From Dermatemys mawii (Eukaryota; Chordata; Testudines; Dermatemydidae), in assembly GCA_007922305.1 (NCBI GenBank), contig ML677358.1, positions 10,929,343 to 10,993,342 on the forward strand: 64,000 nt of DNA, in the 5' to 3' direction. Shown one piece after another: positions 1 to 11,814 of the stretch; position 1 is the stretch's first letter; each line of letters starts with the position of its first letter. Both the position numbers and the translations under genes were made by a program. The notes beneath the pieces are model-generated. The model saw nothing but the letters and a program-made list of their open reading frames with translations. It searched no databases and was not told where the DNA came from.

Positions 1-572
1 CCCCAAACTGCATTTTTTGGCAGATAAACCATTTGTAAAAAATATTTCATCCAGTTCTACTCAGGACTTTACAACAATGGTAATTTCACAGTGTGAGGAG
101 AGTAAGCTGTGTTATCATGGCTCTCAGAATTATTTTTGTAACATATCACATTGCACATCCAGCTGAAGAGGACAAAATATTGCCTAAGAAAGCACATGAG
201 AGTGTTAAAGTAAAGTCTAGAGAGATAACAATGTGTCATGACAAAATGAAACACTGTCAATGAGTCTAGGATGAAGCTCTGGTGAACTTTTCATGTATTA
301 AATTCAGTACCAGTGACTGGCAATTAATTACCATGACAATCAATGTCAAGTGTTAATGTCAAGTGTATTTCTGTAGCTGTTACACTGCCATGCTGCCTTA
401 AGCAACAGTGAAACTAAAAGGTTTGGACTCAGTCCCAAAAACTACTGTGTCCTTTGGTTTGGCATAGGTCACGGGATGGAACCCACTGTATATTGACAAA
501 TCTGATCTTTGCAAATAAGCCTTGTTTGCTTACAGATCTTTTCCCTTGCTCTGGATGTTCGACTGTCATTAC
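1..572 (-). other. TRPC7 intron, 3' of the last exon in the window
   Basis: This is AT-rich intronic sequence. I searched the minus strand for the expected KIMKRLIKRYVLKAQ-coding exon and did not find it, so the final exons are beyond position 1. A 12-base motif (aatgtcaagtgt) is repeated close together at about 341-365. I see nothing else. Confidence 0.7.
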
Positions 573-653
573 CTGATATCTTGTGGGCTTGTTATAACCC
601 TTCTTCACAGTAAAGTTTTCTGAATTTCGAGTGTTTGACTGAAAACGAACTTT
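573..653 (-). CDS. TRPC7: TRPC7 exon, C-terminal variable linker (27 codons)
   Basis: This 81-nt exon has phase 0 at both ends. The acceptor TTTCAG ends at 654 and the donor GTAATG starts at 572. It encodes 27 residues beginning KVRFQSNTRNSENF and ending NKPTRYQ. The ending TRYQ is the family-conserved start of the calmodulin/IP3-receptor-binding segment, whose remainder must be in the next exon beyond position 1. RNSEN matches mammalian TRPC7, while the following residues (TVKKGYNKP) differ from the mammalian ANNTLSKP as I remember it, so this is the least conserved coding piece in the window. Because the length is a multiple of three, skipping it would keep the frame. It was identified by hand from splice sites and frame continuity. 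Confidence 0.9.
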
Positions 654-831
654 CTGAAATTATAAAACATAATAAAACATTAAATGTGTAACAGCTTCTT
701 TCCCCCAAACAATCTCTCTGCCTCAGACTAAACAGATGTATGCAAACATTAGAAAATGTTGCATTCTGTGAACAAGTTGGAGATCCCGCAGAAGAAAACC
801 AGCACTTCCATTTTCCAATTAATAATCATAA

Positions 832-1050
832 TTAATATCTAGCTTGTTCATAGCACTTTTAATCAGTAGATCTCAAAGTGCTTCACAAAGGAGACAAGTA
901 GGTCATCCCATTTTACAGACAGGAAAACAGAGGCACAGAAAGGTGAAGTGACTTTCCCAAGGCCATTTAGCAGCTCAGGGGGAGAGACAGAAATTGAATC
1001 CAGGTCTCCTGATATCTAGTCCAGTGCACTATCTTCTAGGCAACATTGCC
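832..1050 (-). repeat. MIR SINE copy
   Basis: On the minus strand the segment matches the general layout of MIR. Read on the plus strand it shows TTTTACAGACAGGAAAACAG, aggcacagaaaggtgaagtg, acttgccc-like and cagctc-like blocks, then a decayed B-box-like end (about 990-1045). MIR is a tRNA-derived SINE shared by amniotes, and this copy is old and diverged. Confidence 0.65.
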
Positions 1051-2572
1051 TCTGCTAGCTTATAGGAAGGTGCAGAGGAAGACAACCTGCTCATTTCTTT
1101 GCCAAAACAAACCGAAGAATTATTGGATGAGAAATTCAATCTCATATTGTCTAAACAAAAGGTGTTTTGACTGTACCCCCTCACCCCACTTTGAGACAGG
1201 TAGGCTTTAAGAGGTGAGAGGCAGAGCTTTCTTCATTACTTCTGATTTTCTTGGTGACTGTGGCTGACTTTTGAAAATAGCTTTTTGAACGAAGAGAAGA
1301 GAAAATTACTTATCAGACTCAATGGACAATATCAAGCAACTCCAATCAGCCATAGAGACACACTGCAGATTACAATGGCAAACTCTGTGAAACCCTCCTC
1401 TGCATTCTTCTCCTACATTCTTCCTTGTCCTGGTCTATATTATGCTTGCTTCAGCTCTTCCTCTTCTCTCCACTGTGGCGCCTTTCTTGGCTTTCCTCTG
1501 ACCCATTGCCAGCTTCTTTGATAGCTCCTCCTGTTCCCCTCCTTTCTGCATATTCCTTTGATCTCAATCTTCTTCCCTCCCAACTCATTTCTATGCTTCT
1601 TCCCTCTTATTTGCCTCTGCTATTTTGCCAAAGCAATGAATTTCTTTGGTCCCATCAGGGCAGATTCACTGCCTCTCTTCTGCTCTACATCTGTGCTCTA
1701 CAGAGCCTCCCTTCTCCTCAGCTTATGTCCTGTGAATGGCAGAGGCAGCTGACAATTTTCAGTTCACGGGGCCTAAAACTGTGCAGTGACACGGAGAGGA
1801 AAATTTAAAAGCATGCGCTGATGTATCTTGAACATGCCCCCTGAATATTAACAAGCCCTCTGAAGCTCCTGGTGATTCTGCCTAGGAGCAGCACGTCAGC
1901 CTCTAACACGTGAAGCAACTGTAAACAAAGACGGAAAATCCAGCACATTTTTTTAGGTCTCAATTCCCCAGGGCATTTTTTTGTTAGTTTGTTTTAAACC
2001 CAACTTGAGCCAAGGAAGTTAATTGAGGGTCAGTGCAGTTTAAACGAAGCTGTCTCGTTACATGTTTTAATTTTTGCTGAGCTTGATGGTCCTGGTAAAA
2101 CAGCTGCAGCTGAATTTTGGGTGAAAAGCTTGGGGCATTTTAGTCAAAAACTCTGAACCAACAGAAGTGCTGCAAAGGGAGAGAACAGATTTGCCCAGGG
2201 CATTTTGGCTTTTTTTTTAAAGCTGCTCCCTAAGAACAGTCTTGTCCCAATGACATTTCTGCAAAGAATGTAATTCCATAAGGATTAGGCTCTCCCCAAT
2301 TACACTGACATTTTTTCAGGAGCAATTCTGCTGGAAAGTGTCAGATTTCAGAAGAATTAATGGGTGGCAGACAAGGGCCTATCTATGACTGTGTACGATT
2401 GTCATTAGGTAGCTGAAAGTGGGGAGGTTGTTCACTGTGGCTTTAAGTTGCCAGGAAAAGTTCATATTCCCTAGTTGGAGCCCTGCTTCCAATGATAAAA
2501 TCAGATGTGGTATTAAATGTTGATATTTACATAATGACAACACAGTGAATTTAGGCAATATATAAAGAATGG

Positions 2573-2720
2573 AACCTGGCGTGGCGGTGCGTATCTTTAA
2601 TCCCTGTTGCTTGGGCAGCTGTGGTTGGCAGATCGCCCAGGAGCTCTGGGCTGCTGTGCGCTATGCCAATCAGGTGTCCGGTGCTACTGACAGCCTGGCT
2701 AGTGGGTAGCTGGAGGACTG
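2573..2720 (+). pseudogene. 7SL RNA-derived retroposed element (Alu-domain-like)
   Basis: From 2573 the sequence aligns from base 1 with vertebrate 7SL (SRP) RNA: ACCTGGCGTGGCGGTGCG against GCCGGGCGCGGTGGCGCG, then CCAGGAGCTCTGGGCTG, GTGCGCTATGCC and GGTGTCCG, up to about 2680. A 6-7 base gap lies after GATCGC. Beyond GGTGTCCG it does not follow the S domain. Instead GCTACTGACAGCCTGGC and TAGC resemble the 3' end of 7SL (GCCACTG...AGCCTGG...TAGC). That would make it a 5'-plus-3' Alu-domain fusion lacking the S domain. The 5' part is secure; the 3' part is inference. Many substitutions argue against a functional gene. Identical octamers ataaagaa at 2562-2569 and 2787-2794 may be target duplications. 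Confidence 0.75.
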
Positions 2721-2799
2721 GCTAGAACAACATGTCTGACGTGTTGTGATTGGTGCTTTCTCTGTGAGGGCTGATCGATCAAGGGGATAAAGAACAGTT

Positions 2800-2945
2800 T
2801 CAAGAGGCAGCATGGTCCTGAGGCTAGGAACTTGGAGGAGGAGTCAGGAGACCTGCATTCTTCTATTCCCAGTTCTGCCATTAGCCTGCTTTGTGACTTC
2901 CTAGGGGAAGTCACTTCACCTGTTCCTCTTCCCAGTTTGTTTAGA
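2800..2945 (+). repeat. MIR SINE copy
   Basis: Plus-strand MIR layout: cagcatggtcctgaggc, ggagtcaggagacctgc, then tctgccattagcctgctttg, tgacttcctaggggaagtca and cttcacctgttcctc. These correspond to the A-box side, the core and the gacctTgggcaagtcact region of MIR. It is diverged, and lies just 3' of the 7SL-derived insert. Confidence 0.6.
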
Positions 2946-3155
2946 CCTTTGCGGTGGGACTGTCTTTCACTAGACGTTTGCACAGAGTCTAACTCAAGGA
3001 GGACACTACTTTGGTTCGGGTCTCCAGGTGCTACTGTGATGCAAATAATAAATAAGTTTGAGTACAATGCTAAGCAGATCTTCTTGCTCATCTGTGAACT
3101 AAGTAAAATTCCTTCTCTTCATGCCAACGATGGTCAATTTACATTCAAGGTGTTA

Positions 3156-3596
<441 letters not shown>

Positions 3597-3834
3597 TTAA
3601 TCCCTTTATATTGAAATCTGGGCATTTACTTACATGCACCACTTTTTCCAACTGCTTTCAGTTAGCTCACAGACAATATGCAAGGCCGTGTTCTACACGT
3701 AGGGCCGCCCTCTTTAATTACATATTTTTGGGGTGTACTACCTTTCAGGTCAATGTGGGGAGTCAGGTGGGGTAGGTAAGGACTGTAGTGGTAGGAAAAG
3801 GAGTCCAGCAAGCAGTGGTGATACAGCAAATATG

Positions 3835-3881
<47 letters not shown>

Positions 3882-3891
3882 NNNNNNNNNN

Positions 3892-3939
<48 letters not shown>
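3835..3939 (+). repeat. (GATA)n microsatellite with a 10-base N gap
   Basis: An uninterrupted GATA/GATA run is broken only by ten Ns (3882-3891). Both sides are perfect repeats, so the Ns mark an assembly gap of unknown true length inside the array. Confidence 0.98.
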
Positions 3940-4802
3940 TTCTGAGTCCAGTTTCAGAGCTGAGTCAATGATGATGTCAGGAAGCTGCAAAATCTTCTCC
4001 GGGGTGCTGCTGGGCAACCTACATGGGGGGGTAGATCCAGTACCCGAGGCAGATACCTTTTAGTGCAGTGGGGGAGGCTGGAAGGCCCTGACATACCCGC
4101 AGTGCCTCCAGCTCTTGCTGTGGGGAAGGAGTGGCTGGGGGTGGGGACATCAATAATCAGTTCTCTGCCAGCTCCTTCCAGATGTTGCTGCTCCTCATGT
4201 GGAGGAAGGAGACAGGTGATCCCAGTGCCCAGACAGGCCTGTCCCTATGTGGCTGGTGGCGTCCCAGGAGGGATAAAGATTAAATAATTATCATTTCCAA
4301 CATGGTTCCTATGCTTTGTCTGCTAGGCCAGGTGGGGTTTCCAGATGTCACAAGTTCCTAGGATTCTCCGGAGTAACCTTGCAGTGAGCAAGATTTGAAC
4401 AGAGCAGCTGGTCAGAGACCAGCCGAGAGAATGTCAGTCTTGCAGCCAGCTGAAATGAATGTCACGTTCCTACTAGCTTGGATAATGGACAAGTGACTAG
4501 AGGTGCCAATTAGGAATGGGACCACCTGTCCTTCCTTCCTTCTTAACCTGTCAAACATCACAGGTTTGAACTTGAACTCCAGAGTTAATGAATTCACACG
4601 TCTCCTAAGAAGGGACTGCAAAAAACATAGGAGAATGGCAGAGAGAGAGAGAGAGTGAGAGAGAATGAAACCCTGCGGGAGAAAAACAGGTGAAGAGCAG
4701 AGCGAAATGAGACTGTGATAGGGAACACAGATGACCAACGAAGTGGAACAGCTTTTAAAGGGCTTTACTTCTTCCCTATGGTATCACTGACATGGACTAG
4801 AC

Positions 4803-5135
4803 CAGGGATCGGCAGCCTTTGGCACGCGGCCCATCAGGGAAATCCAGTGGCAGGCCGAGCTGGTTTGTTCAACTGCAGTATCTGCAGGTTCAGCTGATCG
4901 TGGCTCCTACTGGCTGCGGTTCACCATTCTAGGTCAATGGGGGCTGCGAGAAGTGGCGCGGGCCGAGGGATGTGCTGGCTGCCACTTCTCGTAGCCCCCA
5001 TTTCCCTGGAGCAGCGAATCGCAGCCAGCGGGAGCTGCGATCGGCCAAACTTGCGGACGCTGCAGCTAAACAAACCATCCCGGCCCGCCAGTGGATTTCC
5101 CTGATGGGCCGCGTGCCAAAGGTTGCCGATCCCTG
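4803..5135 (+). mobile_element. Foldback hAT-like MITE with perfect 8-bp target duplication
   Basis: The 333-bp element begins CAGGGATCGGCAGCC and ends GGTTGCCGATCCCTG, and the two halves are inverted copies through most of their length (GGCCCATCAGGGAAATCC against GGATTTCCCTGATGGGCC). It is flanked by gactagac on both sides (4795-4802 and 5136-5143), an exact 8-bp duplication as hAT transposases make. There is no coding capacity. A related half-copy occurs at 25689-25824. Confidence 0.85.
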
Positions 5136-6737
5136 GACTAGACCATGGGCACGTTAGCAGTGGCTGGGCTTATTGGACCAGTTGGCTAGATTTGCTTTAG
5201 ACCTCTAGCACACCACTGTCCTTGAGGTTCAAATGACACCCCAAATTCTGTAGGCAGTACCTGTACCAGGTGCCCTGAAAAGGAGCTTGCCTTGGGCAGG
5301 CCCATAGGGGCTGTGCTAAGTAAACAGCTGCTCTTTGCAGATTTTAAGAGTGGCTATGACAAATGTGATAGCATTGTAGTACAAAGCAGCCCAAATCTGG
5401 GCTGCCTCAGAGGGCAGAGGGTGGTTTTCTCCAGAGCCTCCTGCCCCGTGCCGAAGGGCACCTGGGACAAATATGAGTGAGTCACGTAGCAACCTGTTGC
5501 ACAGGGTGACAGCGGCACTCAGTTTTGACACCTGCCAGCCAGGCAACCTGGCAGGCTGAGCCCCCGAGGGTCGGAGTGAGGTCAGGGATAATGCTCCCAT
5601 CGACAGGGAAAGGAAGGACTGGGAGCCATCCCCCAGCTGCACACAAGGCAGGGAGGGCAGTGACCCTACAGGCCAGGGCCATCTCTGACCGTCCCCCCTC
5701 TCCCCTCTTCTTAAATCATTTTTTGGAAGGATGGGTGACTTTGCACTGTTAGATTTTGCCCCCAGGCACTCAAAATCTCCATGTGGCCCTGCCCCAAATT
5801 GCCATGTTTGAGTGGATTAGGAATTCCACAAGGTTCCAGAGAGAGTTTGCGCTGTGAAATATCCCAGTCCTTTTATTTGGGGTACTGAATATGGCTCTGT
5901 TCCTTTGGAATGCAAAGAAATATTCTTCATCAAATGGACCATATACAAAAAAGGTCTGATATTTGGGCCAAGCTGATGAATAGTTATCAATGGATATATT
6001 TTCAGTGCAAAGCACGAAAAAGTGAGTATGTAGTTTCCATTCCAAATAAGCTGTGTATCAAGTTAATCACAGCAATATTTAACGACTAGGTAACGGCTAT
6101 GATCTGATTCACTCAAAAATTCTGAACAGCAGCTTGGGACACTTATCTCTTCTGATAATTGAAAATGATAACAAAATACCAGCTGATTTCTGTGTTTGTC
6201 CTATTTGTATTCATCATCATTATATCTTGGCTCTCCATCAGTCAGCATGTCACATAAGCAAGTTCACTTCTCAGTGAGGATGATTCACCATTATTAGATT
6301 GTCAAGGTGAGCTAAGACACCAAGAACGTTTCTGAAGATAAATGGAAGGTTAATGCAGTCTTTATTGATCCGAGTGGCATTTATGATTTTACTCAGTGCT
6401 TGTAGGGTCTGGCCCTTATTTCAAGATTGTTTACTGGGTGAAAAGAGATGATCTGCAGCTGCTTTAAATCTGTTTTCATTGTGGTGTAGATAGAAGCCAA
6501 TAGCATCAATGGGAAAATAGGGTTGCCAGTAATTTATACTCACATCTGTACTATGGTCAAATGTATAATGCAACTCAGGCATCAGTTCGCATCTCTGATG
6601 ATGCCCCTGTGTTTGGCAGCCTTTCAGAAAAGAGCGTATTACAAAATGGAAGCCTTGGGCCAAATTCTGCCCTTGTTTTTGAAGGTGCAACTCCATTGAC
6701 TTCAATGGAGCAGGGCTCACTTTGCCTCATTTAGCCC

Positions 6738-6970
6738 CTATTGACGTACTCCTGAGGGAATTCTGAGCCAAAAAATGTAAAATTCTGCATACAATATTTT
6801 TAAATTCTGCAAAATTCTGCAAATGTTATTTGTCAATACATAAATGTGGCTCCAGCATAGGGAGCATGGGGCACTGGTTGCACTGATGGGGGAGATCACC
6901 CTGCAGCCCCCACCTGCCACAGTATAGAGACTCAGCATCCTCAAAAGTATGGGTACAAAACTACACATGC
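6738..6970. repeat. Unclassified interspersed repeat
   Basis: The stretch ggaattctgagccaaaaaat followed by repeated aaattctgcaaaattctgca and a GC-richer end looks like a dispersed repeat I have seen in sauropsid sequence, but I cannot name the family. Only internal AAATTCTGCA repetition is visible here. Confidence 0.3.
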
Positions 6971-8336
6971 TTAGTTTAGGTGCCTATAAATAGTTATGCA
7001 TGCATGCAAACTGGGCTGGCAGAGATGTGTGTGCACACAAACCTTGGCTTCTATGTGCGCATTGAGGTATTTGTGTTCCTAGACTAAATAAATGACAACA
7101 GCATGCACACACTTAGGAAATCCTTTCCATGAAATGCTGAGCCTAGAGCTTTGACTTTGCTGTGCAGCACAGATAGATTTACATGAGGGGGGCTTGTTTT
7201 GTTTTCTTTATTCGATAGTAGCAACCTTAGAAATATTGATGCTGGAGAGCATGCTTCCCTGCAATAACAGATAACAATTAAGAAGCTGTAAGACGGCACT
7301 GCAAAAATGGGGGGAAGCGTTTCCTCCAAGTAAAAAGGAAGAATGCAATAGGAGGTTGAGGCCATTTGAAAGTAAGTCTCATCTCAGAGAAACTAATCGA
7401 GAAGCTTGATCTTAAATGCTAAGAATCTCTTGGGGAATACAGTTGTGCCTTCTGAAATCAGGGAAAGCTTCTTGGGTAGACAGCACTATGTAAGTGTTTG
7501 CTGGCATTAGTCTTGATTGCAGCAGACATAAGGTACAGGGATATATTTTCAGCTCTGGCCTTTTACAGAGCTGGGTTCTGAGGATAGATCAGAACAACTA
7601 ATTAATACAAACCCAACTGTAGGAAATTGACACTGAAGAAACTGGGACAAGAAAGAGGTGAATCATCACTGACAACAGTGTCCAAATATTAATAATTTCC
7701 CCTGCTTCATTTATAGTAGCAGAAAGTTTTCTCTCCAAGGTATTTAGCAAATCCAACCTGCTAATATGAACAATACAGGTCACAGTTCACTGAATCCTAG
7801 CTATAGATTTCTGCAACTATTCATTCAGATTCTCTAATGAGTTAGCCTCTGCTCTTTGTGACTCTTTTGTGTTTGCTTCTACAAACTTTCTTGTAACAGA
7901 GTTTTACTTGCACAAATGTTCATGGAGAATGAATTTCAAAACTGCTATGCCTGAGATTGGGGAATCTATTTAATCTAATCTATTTTTGTGACTCTAACCT
8001 AGATAGTGAATGCTCACCAAGAACTGTTCGTGGGTTTGAAAAAAATTCCAGAACTACTTTCAAATAATGAAGAAATCTAAGGAAATTGTGATCGGCTCAG
8101 AGATATTCTACAAACAAAAGGAAGATCAATTCGTTGTATAAATGATTCATTGTAATTATTTGCTTAGGTCTAATTCTGGGATAGAGACTTTTCAATTGCC
8201 ATAGAATTTTAAGATAAATAGCTTCTGACACATTGTGACATCTTAGATAGTAGATCCTGTAATTTCCTTGTTTTTATAACACATAACAGTAAATTAAAAG
8301 AATACATCTACTCTGTAATAAAATTGCTTATCTTAC

Positions 8337-8532
8337 CTCAATTTCCTGATAGGAGTTGTTGATCATGGCTATTAACATATTGAGCAGCACCACCACCATG
8401 GTAACATTATAAACTCCATAGAGTACATAGCCAATATTCTCAATGAACTTATGATCATACTTCAGCACCACTGAGATCACTTCAGACAAGCCAAATATTG
8501 ACCAGAATAAGGTTTTGAAACTTTCTTCTACC
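8337..8532 (-). CDS. TRPC7: TRPC7 exon, pore helix, selectivity filter and S6 (65 codons)
   Basis: This 196-nt exon starts with one base that completes a Thr codon (AC|G) and ends in phase 0 at GAG|GTAAGA. The acceptor is TTTTTAG. Residues 1-20 ([20 protein letters not shown]) contain the pore helix with the TRPC-invariant LFW motif and the IFGLSE filter region. [16 protein letters not shown] leads into S6, which runs from about residue 37 to 58 ([20 protein letters not shown]). It ends [11 protein letters not shown], the conserved inner gate and junction with the TRP helix. NNSYQEIE is TRPC7-like; TRPC3 and TRPC6 have NSSYQEIE or NSSFQEIE as I remember them. This is the ion-conducting heart of the channel and is fully intact. 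Confidence 0.98.
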
Positions 8533-8956
8533 CTAAAAACAAAACAAACAATTATTTCACATGGTCGTCTCCAGATGGGCAAGACAAGACGTTAATAATG
8601 AAAATGGCGCTTTGCCAGAGTAAATATGATGTCTCTGTGCAATCAGTGCAAGCCAGGATCAATCACCCTGTGGACTGCCAAGTCATATTTCCTGAACTGA
8701 TAACAATATGTGTCATCCCAAGCAACCCATACAACAACACCACCTCTGTAACTGCCCCATCTGTTTTTTCCCAGCTTCATTAACGATGAGCTCTGCACCC
8801 CTGGAGGGATAGTATGAACCCCTACAAGGGCCAACTGGAACTTCAGACCTAGCTGCAGGGCTATGTAGGGATGCTCAACTCATTCATGTATGTCCTCCCT
8901 CAAGCAGGCGGGCAGGGAATGGTTAGGGTCGGGGAAGGAAGTGGCTGGAGCGTAGG

Positions 8957-9088
8957 GTGACCAGATGCCGCAACTTTATAGCAATGGTCCTGATTTTTGG
9001 GTCTTTTTCTAATATAGGCTCCTATCCCTCCTCGCCCCCCCCCCGCCACTGCCTGTCCCGATTTTTCACATTTGCTATCTGGTCACCT
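8957..9088 (+). mobile_element. AGGGTGACCAGA-type MITE
   Basis: It starts AGGGTGACCAGATG and ends TATCTGGTCACC, an inverted terminal pair, with gtctttttctaatatagg in the middle and a C-run (9036-9045). A second copy of the same family with the same middle is at 60966-61087, which supports a mobile family. No clear target duplication is visible here. Confidence 0.7.
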
Positions 9089-9500
9089 GAGTGGAGCCCG
9101 GCAGAGAATGGGCAGAGCCTTGGTTCCATCCTCCTTCTGGCTGGCCTTCAAGCATTCAAAGAAAGAATCCGTGGAGGGGCATTGTGGGTGGAAGGTAATT
9201 TGGAGGCAAGGGGTCAAGAGAGTTTTTTCAGCCAATGGTTTCCAGGCCATGTTTGAAAGTGGAGGAGATGGAGCCAGAGGAAGGAGAAAGGTTAAAGACT
9301 AGGGAGAAAAAAGGCGATAAAATAGTGTCAGTGAAGGGAAGATCTGGGAAGGGTGGAGTCAAGGTGGTGGGAGAGGTCTGACTCAGAGAAGAGGGAGAAG
9401 TCTGACTCAGAGAAGGGTGAAGCAGTAAAATATGGAAGGGAATATGAATGTCTCAAAGGGAAAAGGGGAGGAGAGTGAGAGCTCCTGATACAGGAACCAT

Positions 9501-9548
9501 ATTTTGCCTTTGAATAAATCTGCTTGGCTCTTTATTCAAAGGCAAAAT
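9501..9548. repeat. Perfect 18-bp inverted repeat (hairpin)
   Basis: ATTTTGCCTTTGAATAAA (9501-9518) is followed by a 12-base loop and its exact reverse complement (9531-9548). As RNA it would make an 18-bp stem. No coding or known-repeat context was recognised. Confidence 0.95.
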
Positions 9549-11814
9549 GACCAGGACTGACCAGTACCCATCTGATAATAATTCAAACTATCCATTGACT
9601 TTCATTGAATACACTCCTTTGTAAAACATTATGTAAAACATTTACAATTGAGACTGGTGAAATGTTTTATATTGCTACGGCAGCTTAACCCTGAGAAATC
9701 ACTTTATAAAGCAGTTATAGACTCACCACAAATTACCCTCAGAAAATAATAAGCTTTAACATGAACTCCAGTGTCAATTACACTTGGCATAGCAGGAAAA
9801 GGAATTAATTACTATCATTTAAAGTATAGTAAAGACCACCGGTCAGTTGCATTACATACGGCTGCAACAACTAAGTATTATCGGAATCACAGCGTATTAT
9901 ATGATCTTCTTCCACTTGAGTACAGCAGTAGTGAATTTATTAATTTTACAGGTGCTGTTCTTTGGGGCAATAACTCCACTGGCTTCACAAACAGAGGAGT
10001 GGACCTATGAGTTTCAAAGAGATGTTACATGGGATTAGAATCTCAATAAGCACATTCCTTCCTATTTTTCTGCCAGGTTACCCAAAAATTCATGTTGCCT
10101 ATCAATATATTATCCACCTCTTTCATTTATACTAAATGAAACCTAGAAATTATCAGAGGATTTCTCAGTTCAGGCACATGTTGGGCAGAGTTTATGATTT
10201 CTGAGCACAGTAGTTGGCACATCTTTCCGAGTTACCAAGCTATGGAACTTTTCCAGATGGCAGACATTTCCTATTGTTTTAATACTCCAGTTTTTGTTCT
10301 TTGCATTGATCTACAGTGGCAACTTCCATTCATATGATGGAGTACTTAAATAATAGAATCCAGCCAATGCTTATTCCATTAAATATTGCACTTTGCAGTT
10401 ACATTGCATTTATAGAGCCTAATACTCTGGCTTAGAAGCCTGTCACCTAAGTCACTTATCCAACTAATTAAATACTGTAACCACCAACTTTGATCCTTGC
10501 AGCACCCTGCAATTAACCTTGTTTTTTAATATGGAAAAGCTCCACTTGTTTTCTACCCTTCAGGCAATTTTTAACACAATGTGTCAACTCTGCTCCTTTC
10601 CCGCAACTTTAGCATTAACCTCTGGGCTGGAATGTTGCCATGTTCTCTTGAAAAACTTAATTACCGGCTGTATGTGGTTGTGGTAGTACAATAGATTCGT
10701 GAAGAATTCTAACAAATTAGTTATAGAAACAGAGCGTTCCTTTCTTGAGATGGCGACAGATCGACCTCTCAAAATTTGTGCATTTCCTAATTATCCTTCA
10801 TAACCATCCTCAGCAAAACATCAGTAGCCAAGGTCTTGTCTGGGATAGGAGAAAACAATAAGCCTGGTGCATCTCATATGTGGATCCACTGTCTCAGTGT
10901 GGATATGGGCCTGAGTCCCTCAGACTGGATTTCAATCCAGATCCAACTTTCTCTGACGCTCAGGAATGTTCAGATGTGGGGAGTTAGTTTCCCCCGTTGT
11001 AGAGAAAGGAGCAGAGACGTGCTGGAGAGGGTTGGGAGAGGTTCCCAAGAGGCCCTTATTAATCCATCAGTCTAATTAAGAAAACCTCTTAACACCTCTG
11101 TCTGTCATGTTCACTCCCTTTCAGAATGCTTTCTAATTGCATGGTTCCTCAGCCTTAGCAAAGCATTAGGTGAATGTTATTTTTCTCAGTACCCGTAGTT
11201 AAAATATTGGCAGGAAGTCACTGGAAAAGGGGACCCAGATTCTGACTCTCTCTGAAGTTCAGGTGTGTTTAGATCCAGGGTTTTGGTCCAGTTTTATGTT
11301 TTCATTTATCATGGATGCTTTCGTTCTTTCCTTCACGCTGTGTGTTCTAAAGCTCGCTTGTCATGGGGCCTACATCTTGGGAGAGATTCTGGGCTGAAAG
11401 AAACAGATCCAGCGCAGGGCAAATTATTAGTGCAGTTGATCCCCTCGGCTGAGCTAGTAATAATGGAGCAGAAGCTGGTGGATGGGGAGTGTGTGTGTGT
11501 GTGTGCATGTATAGACGGCACTAAGCTTGAGAGAGGGTTCTTACAAACTCCTTCAAAGCAAAAGCGCTGAGTGTGGCACAGCTCTAGAAACTCCATTCCC
11601 ATCATGCTGCACCAAGGCTCTTGTGCTTCTGGGTTAATGTCTAGCTCATTTGTCATGATAAAAACATTTTCAAAGTCCTGAGTAGTACTGACTGGAGTTG
11701 TTCTACTTATAAAGCATGGAAGAAGCACACCTGACTTCTGTAACCTAGCTGCCCAACTGTCCCCAAAGAGTAGTAGGCTGCAAGAAATTGCTTAATGAAA
11801 ATAAGAGTAAAAGG

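Noticed and set aside
1..572. Final TRPC7 exons (CIRB and coiled coil)
   Set aside because: They were searched for on the minus strand and not found, so they must lie outside the window.
1395..1740. Pyrimidine-rich stretch as a possible coding or regulatory block
   Set aside because: Overlapping frames are all composition-driven, and no motif or repeat identity could be assigned.
2699..3091. 130-residue minus-strand open frame
   Set aside because: It runs antisense through the 7SL-derived insert and a MIR, with no recognisable domain.
3835..3939. CRISPR-like or satellite-array interpretation
   Set aside because: It is a simple 4-bp microsatellite with no spacers; no CRISPR array is expected in this vertebrate sequence and none was seen.
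3763..4017. Minus-strand open frame with repeated LSIY
   Set aside because: It is a translation of the GATA microsatellite and the N gap.
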